The translations under genes were made by a program, and so were the position numbers. A model generated the notes under the pieces. The model was not told the origin of the DNA. It was given only the letters and a program-made list of their open reading frames with translations, and made no database searches. Positions 1 through 7,553 of a DNA stretch of 64,000 bases are shown in pieces. This stretch comes from Pseudomonas benzenivorans (lineage in GTDB: Bacteria > Pseudomonadota > Gammaproteobacteria > Pseudomonadales > Pseudomonadaceae): assembly GCF_900100495.1 (NCBI RefSeq), contig NZ_FNCT01000001.1, positions 434,001-498,000 on the forward strand. Direction: 5' to 3'. Positions within the stretch are counted from its first letter, which is position 1, and each line of letters opens with the position of its first letter.

Positions 1-630
1 ATTGCGGCGGTAGGCGAGCAGCGCTGGCAGGTCACTGGCTTGCAGGGCGTCACGGATCCAGTCGCAAAAACGCACGACGTACTCAGCCGGGTCGCCATAG
101 TTGCTACGGAACTCATAAAGGTTATGGGTCAGACTGCCGGAGCCAATGATCAGCACGCCCTGATCGCGCAGCGGCTTGAGTGCCTGGCCAAGCTGCCAGG
201 CACCCAATGGATTGAGCGGGTGGGGCATGGACACTTGGACCACCGGAATATCCGCAGTGGGCAATAGGTGCAGCAACGGCACCCAGGCGCCGTGGTCCAG
301 GCCTCGATTCGATTCGGTAGTTGCGGCAATCCCATTGCTGGAGAGCAGGTTGCAAATTTGCTCGGCCAACGCAGGATTGCCGGGTGCAGGGTATTGCAGG
401 CGATACAGTGCTTGCGGAAAGCCTCCGAAGTCGTGAATGGTTTCCGGCGCCTTGCTGCTGCCTACACGCACGCTCCCACGGGTCATCCAGTGAGGAGAGA
501 CGATTACGATGGCGCTAGGCCGTGGCAGCGCTCGGCCTAGCTCAGCCAGGCGTGTCCCGACCTGGCCGGGTTCGATGGCAAAGGTTGGTGCTCCGTGGGA
601 CACGAACAACACTGGATAGGCCAGACTCAT
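1..630 (-). CDS. LigB-type extradiol ring-cleavage dioxygenase (DODA-like), partial at window edge
   Basis: Reads from ATG at 630 to the window edge, 210 codons without a stop. The protein starts MSLAYPVLFVSHGAPTF and has the LigB/DODA hallmarks: an early SHGAP histidine, SPHWM near residue 46, a DHGAWVPL block, and GSGSLTHN. In this family, histidines and acidic residues hold one Fe(II) or Zn(II) for extradiol cleavage of catechols. Full members are about 255-265 residues, so roughly 50 C-terminal residues are missing. It is cytosolic and likely acts on a catecholic substrate that cannot be predicted. The upstream region carries a dyad (757-785) that recurs at 6069-6097, suggesting control by the LysR regulator at 6139. 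Confidence 0.85.
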   Translation of the reverse strand, partial: MSLAYPVLFVSHGAPTFAIEPGQVGTRLAELGRALPRPSAIVIVSPHWMTRGSVRVGSSKAPETIHDFGGFPQALYRLQYPAPGNPALAEQICNLLSSNGIAATTESNRGLDHGAWVPLLHLLPTADIPVVQVSMPHPLNPLGAWQLGQALKPLRDQGVLIIGSGSLTHNLYEFRSNYGDPAEYVVRFCDWIRDALQASDLPALLAYRRN

Positions 631-756
631 GGTTGAAATCCTGCTTAGATATTGGGGCCGCAGCAGCAAGAGGTGGACTGATCGGCGTTGCAAACCGTGT
701 GCGCCGCTCACTGACCTGCCCACCCGCAGCGCGCTGATTGGCTGGGGGTGGCTCAA

Positions 757-785
757 AGTTTATAGATCCGATTTGGGAGATAAAC
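757..785. promoter_or_regulatory. Dyad operator, copy 1 (LysR-type site, inferred)
   Basis: Arms GTTTAT (758-763) and ATAAAC (780-785) are separated by 16 nt, about 130 bp upstream of the dioxygenase start. The 29-nt block matches 6069-6097 at 25 of 29 positions, including both flanks and the central CGATTT. Conservation between two promoter regions 5 kb apart argues for a shared regulator-binding site. The binding protein is inferred, most likely the LysR regulator encoded at 6139. Confidence 0.55.
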
Positions 786-1080
786 CTATATATTGGTGAA
801 TAACTATCTCGTCATTCGGGATAATTGGTGGTCACGTGTCGACTCTTCAGGCCGCTGCCAGCCTGAGCGCTGAGCTACACATCAAGGTGCCGATATTGCC
901 CCTGCGCCTGGCCAGAACGTAGATCGATGAGTAGATCCCTGGTCGGCGGGTTCTATATTTGGGGGCTTCCTGGCGATGTTGCAGATCAGTCTGCGCTCAT
1001 CGCTATGGCTGCTTGAGTTGCACCTTGAGTTAATGGAGTTGGCGTTGATCAACCGCGCGCAGTAGCTGTCCGTTCTGCCA
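786..1080. other. Intergenic stretch without a recognisable gene
   Basis: About 295 bp between the dyad and the end of the LysR gene. Frames on both strands are short and show no domain I recognise. It may hold the dioxygenase upstream region or a decayed remnant. Confidence 0.4.
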
Positions 1081-1980
1081 TTAGCTGTGGCCATACAGCT
1101 TCAATAACTCGTCGACCAAATAACGGATTTTTGGCCGCAGGTGATTACTCTTCGACCATAGGGCGTGGACCTCGACAGGCGCCGGCTCAAAGGGCTCGAG
1201 TACCGTAACAACAACCTGCTGGGCGATATCCTTTTCGAATAGGCAGAGTGGCATCTGGCAAATGCCGAGGCCGGCTCGCGTGGCTTCAATCATCGCTTCG
1301 GCGTCGTCAAACTGATAGGTCGGTGGCGGCGAGAACTTTATGACTTGCCCGGCCTGAGCCATTTTCCAGGGCATTAGACTGCCGCGGCGATAGCCGACGA
1401 TGCCGCGGTGCTGAGCCATGTCCTCGAGCGTCAGCGGTGTACCGTGTTCTTCCAGGTAACCCGGCGCTGCACAGGTTACCCAGCGGTGTGAAGTCAGGCG
1501 TCTGGCCACCAAGCCGGGTACGCTGTCGACGCTGCCAAAACGAATGGCCAGGTCGATACCTTCTTCCGTCAAGTCCACCAGTTGGTCGCTAAAGGTCAAG
1601 GTCAGTTGCAACTGCGGGAAGCGTTTGCTCATCTCCAGCAGCACCGGCAATACCACCTGTTTACCGAACGCCACCGGCATGTCCACCCGCAGGCGGCCTG
1701 TGGGCACGCCTAGCTTGTTGCCGAGGTTGCTCTCGGTGGCCTTGATCTCCTCCAGCGCATTGGACCATACGGTGAAGTAGGCCTCGCCATCCGGAGACAG
1801 GGACAAGCGGCGGGTCGAGCGATAAAACAGGCTGGTACCCACCCGTGCCTCCAGCCGTGCAATCGCCTTACCCACGGCCGACTTGGACAGCCCCAGGCGC
1901 TCGGCTGCCTCAGTAAAAGTCGCAGAACGGGCGGTGGCGAGAAAGATATGGATGCCGCTGAAGGAGTCTTCGGAGGTCAT
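1081..1980 (-). CDS. LysR-family transcriptional regulator
   Basis: A 299-residue protein of normal LysR length. The N-terminal winged helix-turn-helix covers about residues 8-66, with the typical FTEAAERLGLSKSAVGKAI recognition region. A two-subdomain periplasmic-binding-like effector domain follows (about 92-295, starting near GRLRVDMPVAFG). It most resembles the branch that controls adjacent oxidoreductase genes. It is transcribed divergently from the ABM monooxygenase and SDR genes, and a GGTAGC-N7-GCTACC dyad lies in the shared promoter region. Control of those genes and of itself is inferred. The inducer is unknown. Confidence 0.92.
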   Translation of the reverse strand: MTSEDSFSGIHIFLATARSATFTEAAERLGLSKSAVGKAIARLEARVGTSLFYRSTRRLSLSPDGEAYFTVWSNALEEIKATESNLGNKLGVPTGRLRVDMPVAFGKQVVLPVLLEMSKRFPQLQLTLTFSDQLVDLTEEGIDLAIRFGSVDSVPGLVARRLTSHRWVTCAAPGYLEEHGTPLTLEDMAQHRGIVGYRRGSLMPWKMAQAGQVIKFSPPPTYQFDDAEAMIEATRAGLGICQMPLCLFEKDIAQQVVVTVLEPFEPAPVEVHALWSKSNHLRPKIRYLVDELLKLYGHS

Positions 1981-2004
1981 GCCGTTTTCCTAGAAGCAAG
2001 ATTT

Positions 2005-2023
2005 GGTAGCAAGTAATGCTACC
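2005..2023. promoter_or_regulatory. LysR-box-like inverted repeat
   Basis: A perfect dyad GGTAGC-AAGTAAT-GCTACC sits 25 bp upstream of the LysR start and 119 bp upstream of the plus-strand monooxygenase. Its spacing fits a LysR regulatory binding site in a divergent promoter. Confidence 0.6.
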
Positions 2024-2141
2024 TATATGTGATTTAAAGGCTGTTTATCAGCCTGTTGCTCTACCTTAGCATGGCTGCTGACTCAGCAACCCTCTGCATC
2101 TATCGCAGGGCGTTGGTCATTTACTTCTGTGAGGACGCCCC

Positions 2142-2498
2142 ATGAAAGACGAAGTCATCAGCATTTTTACCCTGAGCCTGGCCCCGGAAGACTTCCCTGA
2201 ATTTAAAACGCTGGTTGCCAAGATTGTTGCTGCTACGAGCAAAGAGCCCGGCACCTTGATGTACGAATACAGCGTCAACGAGGCTCGCACTGAGGTGCAC
2301 ATTATCGAGCGTTACCGTGCCGATGCTGTCGTTAGCCATATCGAAGAAACCTTCGCGCCGTTCAGCGAGAAGTTTCTCGAGCTGGTGAAAATCACCAGCC
2401 TGCTGGTTTATGGCAACCCAGACGCGCCGACGCGCAAGCACCTGGATGCCTTTGGCGCGGTGTACATGAACCCGTTTGATGGGTTCACCCGCACCTGA
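2142..2498 (+). CDS. Putative quinol monooxygenase (ABM domain)
   Basis: A 118-residue protein that fits the antibiotic-biosynthesis-monooxygenase (YgiN-like) fold: a core of about 95 residues with the pattern AATSKEPGTLMYEYSVN, then a helix around HIEETFAPFSEKFLEL. Members form ferredoxin-like dimers that oxidise quinols or polyketide-like substrates without a cofactor. It is the first gene of a likely two-gene unit with the SDR gene at 2593 and is divergent from the LysR gene. The C-terminal tail beyond residue 95 (DAPTRKHLDAFG) is an extension of unclear role. The substrate is unknown. Confidence 0.8.
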   Translation: MKDEVISIFTLSLAPEDFPEFKTLVAKIVAATSKEPGTLMYEYSVNEARTEVHIIERYRADAVVSHIEETFAPFSEKFLELVKITSLLVYGNPDAPTRKHLDAFGAVYMNPFDGFTRT

Positions 2499-2592
2499 CG
2501 CCACCAGACAGTAGCTGGCGGGCAAGCCTGCTGGCTATTCAGCAATCGAACCAAACTGCCGGGTACTGCCTGGCGCTATAGGGTGAACATCC

Positions 2593-3387
2593 ATGCACAT
2601 CAATCTTGCCGGCAAGACCGCCTTGGTCACTGCCTCCACAGGCGGCATCGGCTTCGCCATTGCCCAGGGGCTGGCGCTCGCCGGCGCTACCGTGATCATC
2701 AACGGGCGGACTGACAGCTCGGTCGAAAAAGCCCTGGCACGTTTGCGCGAAGCGGTGCCGCGGACCACCTTCAGCGGAGTTGCGGCTGATTTGGGCAATG
2801 CCGATGGCGTTGGCGTTCTTACAGCTGCGCTTCCCACCGTCGACATTCTGGTCAACAACGCCGGCATCTACGGCTTGGCCGATTTCTTCGAGGCCGATGA
2901 CGACTGCTGGGAAGATTATTGGCAAACCAACGTAATGTCCGGTGTTCGCCTGAGTCGCGCGTTGGTTCCGGCCATGGTCCAACGAGGTTGGGGTAGGGTG
3001 GTGTTTATCTCCTCGGAGTCAGCCCGAAATATCCCGGCCGATATGGTTCATTACGGCGTAACCAAGACGGCGCAACTGTCGTTGTCACGTGGCTTGGCCA
3101 AACGTGTAGCCGGCAGCGGCGTAACCGTTAACAGCGTGCTGCCAGGTCCGACACTGTCTGATGGTTTGGCTGAGATGCTCAAAGAGGAGTCGGCCCGTTC
3201 CGGCAAAACCTTGGAGGCCGTCGCTGCCGAATTCGTCATGACCCACCGTCCCACCTCGTTGATCCAGCGCGCGGCCACGGTCGATGAGGTCGCCAATTTG
3301 GTCGTCTATATATGCTCCACCCAGGCGTCGGCCACCAGCGGCGCGGCGCTGCGGGTCGATGGCGGCGTGGTGGACGATATCCTCTGA
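2593..3387 (+). CDS. SDR-family NAD(P)-dependent oxidoreductase
   Basis: A 264-residue classical short-chain dehydrogenase. The nucleotide-binding motif is TASTGGIG near residue 14, a mild variant of TGxxxGIG. NNAG lies near residue 90, the catalytic serine in FISSES, and the YGVTK (YxxxK) pair at about 155-159. A C-terminal SGAALRVDGG block closes the substrate pocket. It acts in the cytosol on an unidentified alcohol or ketone. It follows the ABM monooxygenase by 94 bp on the same strand, so co-transcription under the divergent LysR gene is likely. Confidence 0.9.
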   Translation: MHINLAGKTALVTASTGGIGFAIAQGLALAGATVIINGRTDSSVEKALARLREAVPRTTFSGVAADLGNADGVGVLTAALPTVDILVNNAGIYGLADFFEADDDCWEDYWQTNVMSGVRLSRALVPAMVQRGWGRVVFISSESARNIPADMVHYGVTKTAQLSLSRGLAKRVAGSGVTVNSVLPGPTLSDGLAEMLKEESARSGKTLEAVAAEFVMTHRPTSLIQRAATVDEVANLVVYICSTQASATSGAALRVDGGVVDDIL

Positions 3388-3433
3388 GCACATGTGCGCG
3401 CAGGCCGACCGCCAGCCGCCGGCGCGCACGCTT

Positions 3434-4420
3434 TCAGTGAGTGAGCAGGTCTCCAATCGATTCGGCCGCCAGTTGATACGATCGGCAACGCGCCGCCGGA
3501 TCGTAGATGCGTGCATCAATCATCAGTTCGTCTACGCCGGTGGTAGCAATGAATTCGCGCAGCCAGGCGCCGACATCCTGCTTGTCACCGATAGCGGTGC
3601 AGGCCATGGCCTGATCCAGGCCGTGCTGGTCCGTGGGCGTGATGCTTGCCAGGTAACCTTCCTCTGGTGTCGGCAGCAGCCCTGGGCGACCTGCGTGCAA
3701 TTTCACTACCCACTGTTGATGGGAGCTGGCCAGGTAACGCGCCTCGGCGCGGGTATCAGCGGCGATTACGTTTACCCCGGCCATTGTGTAGGGCTGTTTC
3801 AGGTAAGCGGAAGGACGGAAATGCTCGCGGTAATGCGCCAGTGCGCGCATCAACATTTGCGGCGCGAAGTGGGAGGCGAAGGCATAGGGAAGGCCCATTC
3901 GCGCGGCCAGATCGGCACCCTGCAAACTGGAACCCAGGATCCACATCGGCACATCGTGGCGACCCGGTAATGCACGCACCGATTCCCGGCCATTGTCTTC
4001 CAGATAGTCGCGCAATTTCTGCACGTCCTGGGCAAAGTCCCGCTCTTGGCTGAAGCCGCGGATGGCACGCACTGTGGGGCCGCCACTGCCTGGTGCACGT
4101 CCGACGCCGAGGTCGATGCGATCTGGGAAGAGGGTCTGTAACGTGCCGAACTGCTCGGCCACAATCAGCGGCGAATGATTGGGTAGCATCACCCCGCCAG
4201 CGCCGACCCGCAGCGTGCTGGTGGCGGCGGCCAGATGTTGAATGATCAAGGGCGTGGCCATCGAGCCGATGCCCGGCAAGTCATGGTGCTCGGCAATCCA
4301 GTAGCGGTTATAGCCGTGTTGTTCGACATGGCGCGCCAGCTGGCGGGCGCTATCCAGGGTGTCGGCAAAATTCTTGCCTTCGCCGATCATCATTAGGTCC
4401 AGCACTGACAATGCAGTCAT
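3434..4420 (-). CDS. LLM-class flavin-dependent oxidoreductase (luciferase-like)
   Basis: A 328-residue protein. I chose the ATG at 4420 because it is preceded by GGAG and opens MTALSVLDLMMIGEG, as YhbW/MsnO8-type members do; the open frame extends upstream without homology. Hallmarks are AEHHDLPGIGSMATPL near residue 45, LRVGAGGVMLPNHSPL, and DLGVGRAPGSGG. Members are single-component bacterial-luciferase-like TIM barrels using FMN. It lies downstream of two broken TIM-barrel genes on the same strand and converges with the SDR gene. It looks intact, unlike its upstream neighbours. The substrate is unknown. Confidence 0.88.
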   Translation of the reverse strand: MTALSVLDLMMIGEGKNFADTLDSARQLARHVEQHGYNRYWIAEHHDLPGIGSMATPLIIQHLAAATSTLRVGAGGVMLPNHSPLIVAEQFGTLQTLFPDRIDLGVGRAPGSGGPTVRAIRGFSQERDFAQDVQKLRDYLEDNGRESVRALPGRHDVPMWILGSSLQGADLAARMGLPYAFASHFAPQMLMRALAHYREHFRPSAYLKQPYTMAGVNVIAADTRAEARYLASSHQQWVVKLHAGRPGLLPTPEEGYLASITPTDQHGLDQAMACTAIGDKQDVGAWLREFIATTGVDELMIDARIYDPAARCRSYQLAAESIGDLLTH

Positions 4421-4491
4421 AACAACTCCAATTCGATAGAGGCGGGTGGTGGGCGCCGTCCTCAGGATTAGCGATTGAGCTTGATATTGGC

Positions 4492-5276
4492 CTAGTTCGG
4501 GTGGTCGGCCAGGCGCCGCTGAATACTGCGCATGGCGTCCAAGGAGCGCTGCAGCTTCAGGTAAACATCGCCGCCGTAATCCCAACCGAGCACGCCGATT
4601 CGGCCGCTGTAGCCCATACGGGCGAGGGCACCGAGCAGGGCGAAATTGTCCAGCTCACCTCGATCAGGCGGTTCCATGGTGGCAACGCCGCCCCACCCCA
4701 GCGGCGACAGCGCCGAGCCAGAGGTGGTGACTTGCATGAGCCAAGACGCATGGCCTCCAGGCAGCCCAACAAGTCGCCTTCCTGGCTGGTGTACCAGTAG
4801 TAGCCGTTGAACACGGCGCCAAGCCTCGGGTGGTGGAAGTAGTTGCACAGGTCCACCACCTGAGAGGTGGTTTGCGTCACGTGGTTGCGATGGGGATAGA
4901 GCGCCAGGCGCAGGCCACGACGCTCGACAATGGGCAATAAGCTCTCGATCACGCTCAAGATGGCGGGCAGCCCGTTACGCGAGGTTTGGACTGCCAGTTC
5001 GATCAGTTCCACGCCTTCGACCGACTCGACGATTTGTCGAACCAAGGCATCGTTACGGCCTTCGTGCAGCACCAGGTACAACGCCGCGATGTCGAGGCCA
5101 TGTCGGGCTTTGACATGCTTGAGTTGGGTCAGATCGATAAGCGGCTGGCCGCCCCAGGCGGCGACGGTAATGGCGTCGTAACCGACTTCAGCGACCATCT
5201 CGCATTGCGCCTGGAAGCTGTAAGCGCCCATGGAGGTGTAGAAGAACGAGTCCAGGGCATGAATGGGACTGATCAT
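4492..5276 (-). pseudogene. Sugar-phosphate isomerase/epimerase-like TIM-barrel gene, frameshifted
   Basis: From ATG at 5276 the frame reads a xylose-isomerase-like TIM-barrel protein (MISPIHALDSFF...) through about residue 175, then loses homology after EGDLLGCLEAM. A second frame, ending at the TAG at 4492-4494, continues it with WLMQVTTSGSALSPLGWGG and a C-terminal block ending RRLADHPN. Alignment with the paralogue at 5288-5864 (WLKQV, LSPLGWGG) puts the slip at about 4744-4760. It is probably a true frameshift, or else a sequencing error. The C-terminal frame keeps the DNFALLGAL and GRIGVLGWD strands. Confidence 0.8.
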
Positions 5277-5287
5277 TTGCGTGCCGC

Positions 5288-5864
5288 TCACCGTGGAAAG
5301 TCCGTCATCAGCGCCCAATGGGGGTTACGCGCCAGGCGCTGCTCCATGGAGCGGAACGCAGTGAGCGAGCGATTGAGGTTGCCGTGGACATCGCCGCCCA
5401 TGCTTTCCCAACCCAGAAAGCCGACATGCCCGGTATATCCACGGCGCTGCAACGCACCCAGCAGCACGAAATTATCCATTTCCCCCTCATCCAGCGGCTC
5501 GATGGTGGCCGCGCCCCCCAACCCAAAGGCGAGAGTCGGCAGCCGGCGATATTCACCTGTTTAAGCCAGGGCCATAGCGTGTCCAGCCGCAGCTCCAGCT
5601 CGCCTTCCTGGGTGGCGAACCAGTGATAGCCATTGAACACAATGCCCAGACGCGGATGTTTGAAACGCTCGCAGAGCTGCACTGCTTCGCTGGTGGATTG
5701 CATGCCATAGCGAACATGGGGGTAAAGGGCGATCTGCAGGTCACGGCGTTCGCAAATCAGCAGCAGACGTTCAAGCATGCGCACGTCTTGTTCCTGCACC
5801 TTGTCGCCGGAATGCAAGGCCAGTTCGATGGTGCTACAGCCTTCGATGGACTCGAACAGACTGG
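5288..5864 (-). pseudogene. Second TIM-barrel isomerase-like gene, 5'-truncated and frameshifted
   Basis: A paralogue of the gene at 4492-5276. Homology begins abruptly at about 5864 (FESIEGCSTIEL aligns with VESVEGVELIEL), so about 85 N-terminal residues are absent. It is joined directly to a stub of an F420-reductase-like gene. A second lesion lies at a run of six Gs (minus strand; C at 5514-5519): the frame reads LSPLGWG then nonsense, and adding one G restores GGAATIEPLDEGEMDNF. It ends at the TGA at 5288-5290. It is not expected to be functional. Confidence 0.8.
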
Positions 5865-6035
5865 TCAGCCAAGGGCCTGATCAGCGGCGAATGCTTCGAC
5901 GTTTTGATGCTGCGCGGCGAGGGCGTGCGCCTTGTCCAGATCACGGCCGGTGATACGAACCTGGTGTCCAAACTGGGACAACTGTTGAGCGAAAGCCGAG
6001 CCCATGTTGCCGGTACCGATAAGGGTAATGTTCAT
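5865..6035 (-). pseudogene. N-terminal stub of an NADPH-dependent F420-reductase-like protein
   Basis: ATG at 6035 opens MNITLIGTGNMGSAFAQQL, a Rossmann GxGxxG motif typical of F420-dependent NADP reductase-like and ketol-acid-type oxidoreductases of about 200 residues. Only 56 residues remain, ending ADQALG-stop at 5865-5867. Beyond that point the sequence is the interior of the TIM-barrel paralogue. A deletion between the two genes is the simplest explanation. The promoter faces the divergent LysR gene at 6139. Confidence 0.8.
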
Positions 6036-6068
6036 GTCTTTTGCCTCGTGCTGTATGTAATGGGATCC

Positions 6069-6097
6069 AGTTTAAAGATTCGATTTACGAGATAAAC
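6069..6097. promoter_or_regulatory. Dyad operator, copy 2
   Basis: This block shares 25 of 29 positions with 757-785, including AGTTTA, CGATTT and GAGATAAAC. It lies 42 bp upstream of the LysR start at 6139 and 34 bp upstream of the reductase stub, where an activator or repressor of the divergent pair would bind. Confidence 0.6.
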
Positions 6098-6110
6098 ATG
6101 ATTTAATGTG

Positions 6111-6129
6111 ACTTATAGTTCCGATAAGT
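6111..6129. promoter_or_regulatory. Inverted repeat next to the LysR start
   Basis: ACTTAT-AGTTCCG-ATAAGT, a perfect dyad with 6-nt arms and a 7-nt spacer, ends 9 bp before the LysR ATG at 6139. It has the same 6-7-6 geometry as the dyad at 2005-2023. Possible autoregulatory site. Confidence 0.45.
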
Positions 6130-6138
6130 GAGGCAATA

Positions 6139-7083
6139 ATGGATCGCGCGTTGGAGATGCAGGTGTTTTGCGCCGTGGTCGACAAGGGCAGCTTTGTCGG
6201 TGCCGTCGATGCGCTGGAAATGTCCAAGGCCGCCGTTTCCAGGCATGTAAATGCGCTGGAGGAACGCCTGGGCGTACGCCTGCTGCAACGCACCACGCGA
6301 CGCTTATCACTGACCGAAGAAGGACGGGTTTTCTACCAGCAAGCGCGGGAAGTGCTGGCGTTGATGGGGGAGGCGGAAAGCGCTGTTTCTTCGGGCAACC
6401 ATGAGCCTGCCGGCGTGCTGCGGGTCAATGCGCCGGTGAGTTTTGGTGTGTTGCACCTGGCGCCGCTGTGGACTGCCTTTTTGGAGCAAAACCCGAAGAT
6501 TGAGCTGGATATCAGCCTGAACGATCGCCAGGTCGATTTGGTGGAGGAGGGGTATGACGTCGCGGTGCGCATCGCCCGGTTGGAAAGCTCTTCACTGGTG
6601 GGGCGCCGGTTTGCCAGCACGCGGATGCGCCTGTGTGCAGCCCCGAGCTACATCAAAAGCCATGCACCAGTAGAAGTGCCGCAAGACCTGGCCGAGCACC
6701 GGGTGATTGCCTATAGCAACTTTTCCAGTGGGAACGAATGGAGTTTTACCGGGCCCGATGGCGAGCATAAGGTCAACACGCGTTCGGTCATTCGCTGCAA
6801 TAACGGTGATACATGCCGATCTATTGCGTTGACTGCTGGCGGCATTTTGCTGCAGCCAAGCTTTATGGTAAGTGAGGATCTTCGGCGGGGTGATCTGGTG
6901 GAGTTGCTACCGGAGTATCGCTCGGTAGAACTGGGTATTTATGCCGTCTACCCAACCCGCAAACACCTAGCATCCAAGGTGCGGGCATTTATCAATTTTC
7001 TGGTCGAACAGTTTGAGCAGGTCGACTGGGAGTCCGGCTACCCAGTACAAAAGAGCAAAGCCCGGGCCACAAAGAAGATGTAA
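6139..7083 (+). CDS. LysR-family transcriptional regulator
   Basis: A 314-residue LysR protein. The helix-turn-helix occupies about residues 3-60 (AVDALEMSKAAVSRHVNALEE), followed by the linker helix and an effector domain from about residue 90 (GVLRVNAPVSFGVLHL). A basic tail (KSKARATKKM) extends past the usual end. It is divergent from the decayed F420-reductase/TIM-barrel run, with two dyads in the 103-bp gap. One of them recurs upstream of the LigB dioxygenase, so that gene is a plausible second target. The gene itself looks intact although its neighbouring regulon is broken. Confidence 0.92.
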   Translation: MDRALEMQVFCAVVDKGSFVGAVDALEMSKAAVSRHVNALEERLGVRLLQRTTRRLSLTEEGRVFYQQAREVLALMGEAESAVSSGNHEPAGVLRVNAPVSFGVLHLAPLWTAFLEQNPKIELDISLNDRQVDLVEEGYDVAVRIARLESSSLVGRRFASTRMRLCAAPSYIKSHAPVEVPQDLAEHRVIAYSNFSSGNEWSFTGPDGEHKVNTRSVIRCNNGDTCRSIALTAGGILLQPSFMVSEDLRRGDLVELLPEYRSVELGIYAVYPTRKHLASKVRAFINFLVEQFEQVDWESGYPVQKSKARATKKM

Positions 7084-7122
7084 CACTCCTTGCAGCCCAC
7101 TGGCCATTAACGCCGAATGACC

Positions 7123-7320
7123 TTAGGACTTCTTCGGATCGTCGCCGAACAGCTTGCCGGCACCGGCCCAATCCGATGGCGCCACGTCTTCAAAAATGAC
7201 GTAGATGTAATTGGCATCGGTACCGGTGTTTTTCACGATGCTCTGGGTGATTTCTGCAGCGACAGCTTCTTTCGCGGCGTGGTCTTTTCCTTCGAACCAG
7301 CTGACTCGTACAACGGGCAT
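7123..7320 (-). CDS. Tautomerase-family protein (4-oxalocrotonate tautomerase-like)
   Basis: A 65-residue protein starting MPVVRVSWFEG. Proline follows the initiator methionine, as needed for the catalytic Pro1 of tautomerases, and the beta-alpha-beta layout with YIYVIFEDVAPSDWAGAGKLF matches single-domain members of 60-80 residues. These form hexamers in the cytosol and move protons on enol/keto substrates. It converges with the LysR gene. The substrate is unknown, but the setting suggests a role with the nearby redox genes. Confidence 0.85.
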   Translation of the reverse strand: MPVVRVSWFEGKDHAAKEAVAAEITQSIVKNTGTDANYIYVIFEDVAPSDWAGAGKLFGDDPKKS

Positions 7321-7553
7321 GGGGTGATCCTCTATTCAGGTTGGGTTTAGCGATTAGGGCTAACCATGCGGTCAGTCCGGGCTCAGCCACTTAGTGCAGC
7401 AGAGCAGTAAGGAGAGAATAGGAGAGATCCAGGAGGCGATAAACACGCTGTAAATCGCCTGTATGTAGAAACTATTTCTCCAATCGGCCTGCCATTAACC
7501 GGTGCGTCGGTGATCAACGCTAGCTCAGGCAGCCCACGCTGCGGTCAGAAACC

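Noticed and set aside
3284..3970. A 228-codon plus-strand frame over the SDR end and the luciferase-like gene
   Set aside because: It is antisense to the strongly conserved LLM protein and carries no recognisable domain.
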